From positions 5,270,001 to 5,334,000 of the forward strand of contig NZ_CP036525.1 of NCBI RefSeq assembly GCF_007741535.1: a stretch of DNA of 64,000 nucleotides. The letters are read 5' to 3'. Positions 57,686 through 64,000 of the stretch are shown here, in pieces. The first letter of the stretch is position 1. Every line of letters begins with the position of its first letter. The position numbers were made by a program, and so were the translations under genes. The notes beneath the pieces were generated by a model, which saw only the letters and a list, made by a program, of their open reading frames with translations, had not been told where the DNA came from and made no database searches. The stretch is from Rubripirellula lacrimiformis. Lineage in GTDB: Bacteria; Planctomycetota; Planctomycetia; Pirellulales; Pirellulaceae.

Positions 57686-58963
57686 ATGCTCCAAACCACA
57701 ACGATGAACAACCCAACCACTATCCGCGATTGGATTCGTTCGGCAGGATTTCTGGTACTGACATGCGTCCTGACGTTGCCGTTTTCGTCCGCCCGCGGCG
57801 ATAACCCGCTGATCGCTTCGATTTCCAAAGAAACCCTGTGGCAGAACCGCGACGGCAGCGGACGCACTTGGTTCCACCCGCGCGCTTGCATGGTTCCCGG
57901 TCCACACGGCAAACCGATGATCCTGATGACGATCCAGGAAATCGGTGGTTCCGATTACTTTGGCCCTGTTCATTGGACAACGTCCGGGGACGATGGAAAA
58001 ACGTGGACTCAGCCGCAGCCCATCGCCGCGCTCGATCGCGATCCAGTTCCGGGACGATCGGACGACCTGAAAGCAGCCGTTTGTGATGTGACTCCACAGT
58101 ACCATCCGCCCACCCAATCCGTCCTGGCCGTTGGCCAAGTCGTGTTCTACAAGGGCAAGTACTTTGCCCGCAAAGAACAGCTTCCTCGCTTCCCCGTCTA
58201 CGTGACGCGTAACAGCGACGGAGAATGGTCGACTCGCAAGACTCTGCAGTGGGACGATCCGCGTGGTGGCCACATCTATTCCAACAACTGCGGCCAACGG
58301 GTTGTACTGCCCAACGGCGACGTCCAATTGGCGTTCACCTTTGGCCCTGAAGATGAACACAGAATGGTGGCGGGTGTCCAGGCAACGTTCGACGGCAACC
58401 AGTTGAAGATTCGCGATGTCGGCCCGGCGCTTCACAACCCACAGGGACGTGGACTGCTGGAACCCAGCGTCACGGAGTTCGACGGCAAGTTCTGGATGAC
58501 GATGCGAGCCGAAGACAACAACGGCTACGTAAGCGTCAGCGACGACGGTCTGCAGTGGGAACCGAAACAATCCTGGGTCTGGGACGACGGCACGCCGGTC
58601 ACCATGTCGACCACCCAACAACACTGGCTTACCCATAGCGATGGATTGTTTCTGGTCTATACACGACAAGACGAATCCAACGCCAATGTGCTGCGTTGGC
58701 GTTCGCCGCTGTGGGTCGCCCGCGTCGACACCGAAAAACGGTGCCTGATCCGATCCACCGAACAAACCGTTCTCGCATTGGTGGGCGATGGTATCGATGA
58801 ACCGAACAAAGTAGCCCTGATGGGCAACTTTCACGTGACCAACATCAGCCCCGATGAATCAATCGTCACCGTCGGTGAATGGATGCCGCGTGACGGTTAC
58901 CGAGGCGACGTGCTGCTAGCCCGAATTCGCTGGGCGAAACCCAATCGATTGCCATTGTGGTAA
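57686..58963 (+). CDS. Second exported sialidase-fold (BNR) protein
   Basis: 425 aa; MNNPTT at 57704 is an alternative start. The signal segment IRSAGFLVLTCVLTLPFSSA is followed by a six-bladed propeller. Asp-box sequences are TTSGDDGKTWTQPQP and, weaker, SVSDDGLQWEPK. PRACMVPGPHGKPMILMTIQ fits the first-arginine strand, and LLEPSVTEFDGKFWMTMRAE the glutamate region of the GH33/BNR fold. Fewer Asp boxes than the sialidase at 39785 make the specificity uncertain; it could be a sialidase-like glycosidase or lyase for another sugar. It follows the DUF1501 gene by 66 bp. Confidence 0.75.
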   Translation: MLQTTTMNNPTTIRDWIRSAGFLVLTCVLTLPFSSARGDNPLIASISKETLWQNRDGSGRTWFHPRACMVPGPHGKPMILMTIQEIGGSDYFGPVHWTTSGDDGKTWTQPQPIAALDRDPVPGRSDDLKAAVCDVTPQYHPPTQSVLAVGQVVFYKGKYFARKEQLPRFPVYVTRNSDGEWSTRKTLQWDDPRGGHIYSNNCGQRVVLPNGDVQLAFTFGPEDEHRMVAGVQATFDGNQLKIRDVGPALHNPQGRGLLEPSVTEFDGKFWMTMRAEDNNGYVSVSDDGLQWEPKQSWVWDDGTPVTMSTTQQHWLTHSDGLFLVYTRQDESNANVLRWRSPLWVARVDTEKRCLIRSTEQTVLALVGDGIDEPNKVALMGNFHVTNISPDESIVTVGEWMPRDGYRGDVLLARIRWAKPNRLPLW

Positions 58964-59188
58964 GGCATCCACCAAACTTTCGGTGACCCCCAATTCCAAT
59001 GTTAGCCGTTTGGGCGACCGCGGTCTGCTGATTGAGTGAGCCGTGATCGCGTGAGCGGCCGGGAATTGCCCCTGGCCTCACGGCCAGCGGCGCACCAGTG
59101 CCATTTTAAAGTCAGATCAAACAACTTGTCGCTTCGCCCCCTACGCAAACATTTCCCCGACGCTACCAAGCTTTAGGTACTCCCCCCC
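58964..59188. repeat. Intergenic region with a fragment of the array spacer
   Basis: GTGAGCCGTGATCGCGTGAG followed by CGGCCGGGA at 59036-59063 matches the spacer of the tandem array at 24839-25877 almost perfectly, without the palindrome. It is followed by TGGCC-TCAC-GGCCA, a small hairpin. No gene is seen in this gap. Confidence 0.65.
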
Positions 59189-61351
59189 ATGATTCGCACC
59201 GTTTCGCTACTGCTGCTATTTGTTTGCGTGTCGCCGGTTTGGGCGCAGTCGGACCAAACTGAACTGCAGCTGACCCTTCCGCCGCAGGTATACGCTGTCG
59301 CCGGGCTGCCGACCAGCATCTATTTCGATAACGTTGTTTTGACTCAGTCGCCCCAGGATTATCGATTCGAGGTGACGTGTGACGTCGGCAGCACAGAAGA
59401 TCGCCGCTGGACAGTGACCCCAACGAATCAAGACGCTGGCGACCATCCGCTGCAGGTGTCCGTCTATACCGCTGACGACAAATTGGTGGAATCGAAATCC
59501 AGCGTCCTAGGAGTGACCGCGGACCGCGCCCACCCCACGGAACCGCCGATGCAGCTATTGATCATCGGCGACTCACTGACGCACGCAACCCAGTATCCCA
59601 ACGAGATCGCTAGGCTGCTGACGCCCAACCACCCCTGGAAAATGCTGGGCACTCACCTAACGACATCCGCCAAACCGGGCGTCGCACACGAGGGATTTGG
59701 CGGCTGGACCTGGTCTAGTTTTACATCCAAGTATGAACCGAACCCCGATGGATCCGTCCAGAAACGCAGTAGCCCGTTTGTCTTTTTGAACGACGATTCG
59801 GAACCGGAACTGGATGTCGATCGCTACTTTGCCGAAGACGGCCACGACCAACTGCCTACGCACGTCGTGATCATGCTGGGCATCAATGATTGTTTTCACG
59901 CACCATCGGACAACGACGCCGCAATCGATGCGACGATCGACAGGATGTTTTCGCACGCGGACCGACTGCTGGCAGCCATCCAAAGTGCCGCTCCGAAGGC
60001 GGATGTTGGCCTATGCCTGACAACGCCGCCCAATGCTCGCCAGGAAGCGTTCCAAGCCAACTACCAAGATCGTTACACACGATGGGGATGGAAACGGATT
60101 CAGCATCGCTTGGTTCAACGTCAAATGCAGTACGTGGCGGCAAAATCAGACTCGAAGATTCACATCGTGCCCACGCAGTTGAATCTAGATCCCGTCGATG
60201 GATATCCCCACAACAATGGCGTCCATCCCAACAGCACCGGCTACAAACAAATCGGTGCAGCCATTCATGCGTGGCTGTGCCAGCAATTGGAACGCGCGAC
60301 TTGGGCCTACTCGGCTGATCCATTGCGTCCTTTTTGGACAGGTGACTCCGTCGAGCAAGAACCCGTGCTATTTTTGCAGGACGCGGATTCGGACTTGGCA
60401 CGCGGTTCCCTGCTATTCCCGATCCAGGAAATCGTTTCGGTGCAAAGTTCCTCGGGCGACATCACCTACGAAAACGAGACCGATTACCGGTTCACCCCAG
60501 GCAGCCGCGAAATCACCATTCCCGCCGGATCGCGCATCGTGACGACATCTCCCGCAGAGCTCCGGCGACCGGCAAAATCGCAAAGATTCCAACTGACTCA
60601 CCGTGACGGAAACGGGGAAATCATGTTTGGCGCCAAGTTGGAATACCACCAACTGCAAACCAATGTCACGTACAAAACGGCGACGAAAAACTGGGACCTC
60701 GCAATGCCAACCTTCGACGCCGGCGCTCTCCCAACCACGATCAAGAAACTACGAGATGGCGACGAACTATCGGTCGTGCTGCTCGGCGACAGCATCTCCA
60801 CCGGATGCAATTCATCGGGATGGGGTCACGGTGCACCGTATCAACCGCCGTACCAGGACCTATTGGTCGATCATTTGCAGGCTCATTACGACACCAAGGT
60901 GAACCTGACCAATCTATCCGTTGGCGGGCAGTCGACCCCGTGGGGAATCACGATGATCGACCAGGTTGTAAGTCATCACCCCGACCTCGTGATTTTGGCT
61001 TTCGGAATGAACGATTCGGCCGGCCGATCGGCAACCGAGTTCCGTCAGAATACCGAGGCCATGATCCAAAAAACGCGAGACGCTTTCCCGAACTCGGAAT
61101 TCATCTTGATCGCAACCATGCTCGGCAATCGCGACTGGACCCGTCTGAACCATGACGTCTTTCCCGAGTACCGTGATCAGTTGGCACAGCTTTGCGAACC
61201 CGGGATCGCGTTGGCGGATATGACCAGCGTGTGGAGCGAATTCATGAAGCGAAAGAAGGATTCGGATCTAACCGGAAACGGCGTCAATCATCCCAACGAT
61301 TTTGGCCATCGCGTCTACGCTCAGGTGCTCTCCACGCTACTGGTCGAATAG
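59189..61351 (+). CDS. Exported protein with two SGNH/GDSL esterase domains
   Basis: 720 aa. Signal peptide MIRTVSLLLLFVCVSPVWAQ, then a beta-rich N-terminal region. The first SGNH domain has block I LLIIGDSLTHATQYP (about residues 122-136), block III VVIMLGINDCF and block V GVHPNSTGYKQIG. A middle beta domain spans about 370-500. The second SGNH domain has VVLLGDSISTGCNSSGWGHG (about 528-547), VILAFGMNDSAGRS and GNGVNHPNDFGHRVYAQVL. Both nucleophile serines, the Gly and Asn oxyanion residues and the His are present, although the usual Asp before each HPN is replaced by Asn-Gly-Val. A sialate or polysaccharide O-acetylesterase role fits the context. Confidence 0.82.
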   Translation: MIRTVSLLLLFVCVSPVWAQSDQTELQLTLPPQVYAVAGLPTSIYFDNVVLTQSPQDYRFEVTCDVGSTEDRRWTVTPTNQDAGDHPLQVSVYTADDKLVESKSSVLGVTADRAHPTEPPMQLLIIGDSLTHATQYPNEIARLLTPNHPWKMLGTHLTTSAKPGVAHEGFGGWTWSSFTSKYEPNPDGSVQKRSSPFVFLNDDSEPELDVDRYFAEDGHDQLPTHVVIMLGINDCFHAPSDNDAAIDATIDRMFSHADRLLAAIQSAAPKADVGLCLTTPPNARQEAFQANYQDRYTRWGWKRIQHRLVQRQMQYVAAKSDSKIHIVPTQLNLDPVDGYPHNNGVHPNSTGYKQIGAAIHAWLCQQLERATWAYSADPLRPFWTGDSVEQEPVLFLQDADSDLARGSLLFPIQEIVSVQSSSGDITYENETDYRFTPGSREITIPAGSRIVTTSPAELRRPAKSQRFQLTHRDGNGEIMFGAKLEYHQLQTNVTYKTATKNWDLAMPTFDAGALPTTIKKLRDGDELSVVLLGDSISTGCNSSGWGHGAPYQPPYQDLLVDHLQAHYDTKVNLTNLSVGGQSTPWGITMIDQVVSHHPDLVILAFGMNDSAGRSATEFRQNTEAMIQKTRDAFPNSEFILIATMLGNRDWTRLNHDVFPEYRDQLAQLCEPGIALADMTSVWSEFMKRKKDSDLTGNGVNHPNDFGHRVYAQVLSTLLVE

Positions 61352-61389
61352 GACCGTACCGCGATTGGCCTTGCGATCCTCGCACCTTT

Positions 61390-62778
61390 TCACGGATCAA
61401 TCTTGGTTTTCGATATCGATCCGACCTGCCGATGCACTTCGTCAACGATCACTCGTTCGACATCGGGTGCCCAGGCAGCGGGAAGCCCATAGTAGACCAT
61501 CGCTCCGCCGCCTTCGTATCCGCCTTCCCCCAGCACGCGACGTGATGGGATGTAGGCCATCACATCGTTGGCATAGCCGGCCACCCAAGTCTGCTTTCCC
61601 GATAGTTCGCTTTTGAGGCGATTGGCGTAGTCGACGACCACCTCGCCGCCGAGTGCCACGAACTGGACATCATCACCGATCGACCAAACGCCCACCGGAT
61701 AGGGATACGTTGGACTCAGCGGAACGCCACGATCGATCTGTTCCAACAACATCTTCGCACGTGACACCTCGTAACGATTCGTCGACCTGCTGTTACGCAC
61801 GATCTCATCGCGGTCCGGTAGTTCGCCCAGTGGCAAATCAATCTCGGTGTACGTCTTGTTCAGCGATCCAGTCACGTCCTGCATTTTGGTCGTCATCAGC
61901 ACAGCATCCACCGCGGACGCCAATCGCCGACCATAGTGCCTTGCCAACTCGGTCGTTCGCCGTGGCAAAGGGTTCTGATCCGCACCACAACCCGCAAAGA
62001 ACATCGCCACACAATCGGAATGGGCCTCTTCCAATTCGATCTGTGCAAACCCGGGATAGTCCCCCGACCACTGATACAAACTCAGAGTGGTCGCGTGACA
62101 GGCATAGCCAAATAGCACTGCGGTCAACTTTTTATCCAAATTGCGAACCGCCAACACAGGCACGTCATGGTCTTGCGGCCCCTTTAGCTTCTGTTGGGAT
62201 CGCAAATTTGGAACATCGCCCTCTGCGTTTTCACGCCGGTTCGTCGCGAACGTTGCCGTGCCACTGCCCCATGTCAGATGGCTGGGCTGCAAATTTCCGA
62301 TTGCCTGGCCAACAACGTCGACAACATCCTCGTGAAATGTGTCGGTCCATTCCGCGATGCTTGTTTGATGCTGTTGGTTCAGCTGCAGATAGTGCAGCGG
62401 AGCAAGACCGCCCATCACGACCGGGCCGGAATGCGTATGCGAACAGCAGATGACGACCTGGTCTCGTGTTAGCCCGTAACGCTCGTTCAGCGAGACACAG
62501 ATTGCACTGGAAAGTTTGCGGTCGATGCCGACCAAATCCACCGTAATGATCACACCGCGACTGCCATCATGGTCTTCCAACACCAACGCTTTTGCCCACA
62601 AATCAGTCAGCTTTCCGTCGGCCGGTGCCGTACGACTGGCGTAACCCGCCATCCATACCGGTTGGTCCGGTGTGATGCACACCTTCGCCGCGCCGGACTT
62701 CCAAAGCGGTTCGTTGGCAGAACCTGGACAGCACAGCACAACCAGCCAGGCGGCTGCCAAAAAGATTCGTCGATTCAT
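61390..62778 (-). CDS. Neutral/alkaline ceramidase-like exported protein
   Basis: 462 aa with signal MNRRIFLAAAWLVVLCCPGS. KSGAAKVCITPDQPVWMAGY, LTDLWAKALVLEDHDGSRGV and VVICCSHTHSGPVVMG are hallmarks of the neutral ceramidase N-terminal domain; the SHTHSGP block carries zinc histidines. AVLFGYACHATTLSLYQWSG has another zinc His, and FFAGCGADQNPLPR fits the family. True ceramidases are about 650-700 aa with an extra C-terminal domain, which is lacking here. Planctomycetes have many such short forms of unknown substrate. It is convergent with the SGNH gene, 38 bp apart. Confidence 0.82.
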   Translation of the reverse strand: MNRRIFLAAAWLVVLCCPGSANEPLWKSGAAKVCITPDQPVWMAGYASRTAPADGKLTDLWAKALVLEDHDGSRGVIITVDLVGIDRKLSSAICVSLNERYGLTRDQVVICCSHTHSGPVVMGGLAPLHYLQLNQQHQTSIAEWTDTFHEDVVDVVGQAIGNLQPSHLTWGSGTATFATNRRENAEGDVPNLRSQQKLKGPQDHDVPVLAVRNLDKKLTAVLFGYACHATTLSLYQWSGDYPGFAQIELEEAHSDCVAMFFAGCGADQNPLPRRTTELARHYGRRLASAVDAVLMTTKMQDVTGSLNKTYTEIDLPLGELPDRDEIVRNSRSTNRYEVSRAKMLLEQIDRGVPLSPTYPYPVGVWSIGDDVQFVALGGEVVVDYANRLKSELSGKQTWVAGYANDVMAYIPSRRVLGEGGYEGGGAMVYYGLPAAWAPDVERVIVDEVHRQVGSISKTKIDP

Positions 62779-62830
62779 CGTTCACCTATCGTGGAAAGCG
62801 GGGCCCACAGAGTGCGTTGGCGGCTTGAAG

Positions 62831-63997
62831 TCACTGGTTTGACAGTTCGAACCTGGTGGGTTCGTGCTGCAGAACACGATCGATCACGGCGTAGGTTTTG
62901 AATCGAACCTCGGTCGGAAAATCGTGTTCGCAGTCCGGAGTCAAAAGGATCAATTCGTCGGGGGCATCCAACAACGAATAGATTGTAGCAGCGACAGGAA
63001 CCGCTTTGCGAACGCCATCGACATCGAAGTTCGAATCGCGAATTGGCGACGCCGATACGAAAGTACGCGGAGCCAAAGCTGCGATCAATTCATAGAAATC
63101 GAACGGTACTTTGTCGGGATCCAATTGGAAATCGTCTCGCAGCCGAGGCATGTACCGATCGCTGGCCCAGCCTTTGATCTTGCCGTCGTAATAGTCATGA
63201 AATGGGCACCATCCGCAACTGGACACCACCACTTTAATTCGCTGGTCAAACACCCCCAGAAAAATCGCGTTGTGCCCGCCAAGCGAATGGCCAATGGCCC
63301 CGATGCGATCGGAATCAACGAATGGCAGCATCGAAAGAAAATCGACACAGCGCCGATGGTTCCAGATTCCTTTCATCGTGCCCGATTCGAAACCGTCGCT
63401 AGTGAAGTCATAGTCGGTATACTCGCCAAATGACGGATAGTCCGGAGCGATCACCACGTAGCCGCGCCGAGCCAATTCGATTGCGTATTGACGGCCCGGA
63501 CGGCGACCTTCCCCCGCCACGATTCGCTTCCCCTCTGCACCGGTGGGATGCAGTGCGACGACAGCAGCCAATTTGTTCGATGTGATCGCATTCATCCAAT
63601 CGCTGGCATCCACCCGATCGGCAACTGAACCGGGAAGATACAGGTCCAACGGCAAACGATCCGAATCATCCACCGCGATTCGCAGTGTTAGCCGCCGCAC
63701 GTCACCCAATCGGACGTCCTCGGTAACTTCGGTCTCAAAAGCCGACGGAGTGTCCGCGGGCGGAATCGGCCCCATCGCCAATTCCGCGCCGGCGATGATC
63801 TGTCGGCGCCGCAACCACCAGTCCGCAGCCGATTGGATCGGCTGCACCTTGCCATCATCCGCGATGTACTTCGAAAGATCCGAGTGTTGAACAACGTCCG
63901 GCCTCGGCAACGGGTCTTCGGCATATGCGCAGCGAATCGTTGCCGCGGACAGACCAGCTAGAACAATCGTGCCGACACAAAACGTTCGAACGAACAT
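62831..63997 (-). CDS. Exported alpha/beta hydrolase (acetylxylan esterase-like) at right edge
   Basis: 388 aa from ATG 63997; GTG 64000 is the last base triplet of the window, so an upstream extension cannot be excluded, but MFVRTFCVGTIVLAGLSAAT is a complete signal peptide. The nucleophile elbow is IGAIGHSLGGHNAIFLGVF, an acid and His region follow in TPDCEHDFPTEVRFKTYAVI, and SFGEYTDYDF with RRGYVVIAPDYPSFG match the dienelactone-hydrolase/DUF-type esterase group. All triad positions are plausible, unlike its distant cousin at 49934. It shares the strand with the ceramidase-like gene, 53 bp upstream of it, suggesting a common transcript. Confidence 0.82.
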   Translation of the reverse strand: MFVRTFCVGTIVLAGLSAATIRCAYAEDPLPRPDVVQHSDLSKYIADDGKVQPIQSAADWWLRRRQIIAGAELAMGPIPPADTPSAFETEVTEDVRLGDVRRLTLRIAVDDSDRLPLDLYLPGSVADRVDASDWMNAITSNKLAAVVALHPTGAEGKRIVAGEGRRPGRQYAIELARRGYVVIAPDYPSFGEYTDYDFTSDGFESGTMKGIWNHRRCVDFLSMLPFVDSDRIGAIGHSLGGHNAIFLGVFDQRIKVVVSSCGWCPFHDYYDGKIKGWASDRYMPRLRDDFQLDPDKVPFDFYELIAALAPRTFVSASPIRDSNFDVDGVRKAVPVAATIYSLLDAPDELILLTPDCEHDFPTEVRFKTYAVIDRVLQHEPTRFELSNQ

Positions 63998-64000
63998 CAC

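Overview
The window looks like chromosomal DNA of a marine planctomycete, most likely a Rhodopirellula-type member of the Pirellulaceae. This rests on gene content: PSCyt1/DUF1549/DUF1553 and DUF1501 proteins, DUF1559 pilin-like proteins, several formylglycine sulfatases, a giant surface protein with the planctomycete N-terminal motif (LEQRRLFAAD), a TIGR03009-like protein and many Tat or Sec exported enzymes. I identified no tRNA, rRNA, CRISPR array or origin.

Layout. 1-1325: IS1182-type transposase running off the left edge. 1671-3598: rpmI, rplT, pheS. 3756-5646: Rrf2 regulator divergent from a one-heme c-type protein. 5664-5763: palindromic repeat, then a HicB-like ORF and an acyl-lipid desaturase. 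7870-11588: KaiC-like ATPase, PilT-like ATPase and a GspE/PilB relative with a ruined Walker A. 11684-18384: 1826-residue SdrD-B/FG-GAP surface protein and a WD40 protein. 18835-24788: TIGR03009-like protein, two glycosyltransferases, aldo/keto reductase, carA. 24839-25877: tandem array of five palindromic repeats. 26031-31431: lipoprotein, O-antigen-ligase-like and acyltransferase-3 membrane proteins, and two adjacent genes (DUF2071 and phytanoyl-CoA dioxygenase) broken by internal deletions. 31586-38961: two sulfatases flanking two DUF1559 proteins and two tiny lipoproteins, one of which (57 aa) is easily missed.

38966-49871 is the centrepiece, a sialic acid utilisation locus. A GntR/FadR regulator is divergent from sialidase, N-acetylneuraminate lyase, a periplasmic kelch mutarotase fused to an SSS sodium symporter, and an N-acylglucosamine 2-epimerase, with overlapping or nearly abutting reading frames. 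A palindrome containing GGTATAAC, which resembles the E. coli NanR box, lies between the divergent genes. Next come an AraC regulator, a PIG-L deacetylase overlapping glucosamine-6-phosphate deaminase, and a Tat-exported Gfo/Idh/MocA protein. The implied route is Neu5Ac to ManNAc plus pyruvate, ManNAc to GlcNAc, then deacetylation and deamination to fructose-6-phosphate. NanK, NanE and NagA are not present here; the PIG-L enzyme could replace NagA.

49934-64000 continues with exported or catabolic enzymes: a hydrolase with two nonsense codons, an old-yellow-enzyme reductase, an AcuI/YhdH-type reductase, the PSCyt1/DUF1549/DUF1553 plus DUF1501 pair, a second sialidase-fold protein, a double-SGNH esterase, a neutral-ceramidase-like protein and an alpha/beta hydrolase at the right edge. 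My inference is that the right half of the window serves breakdown of sialylated, possibly sulfated or lipid-linked, glycans.
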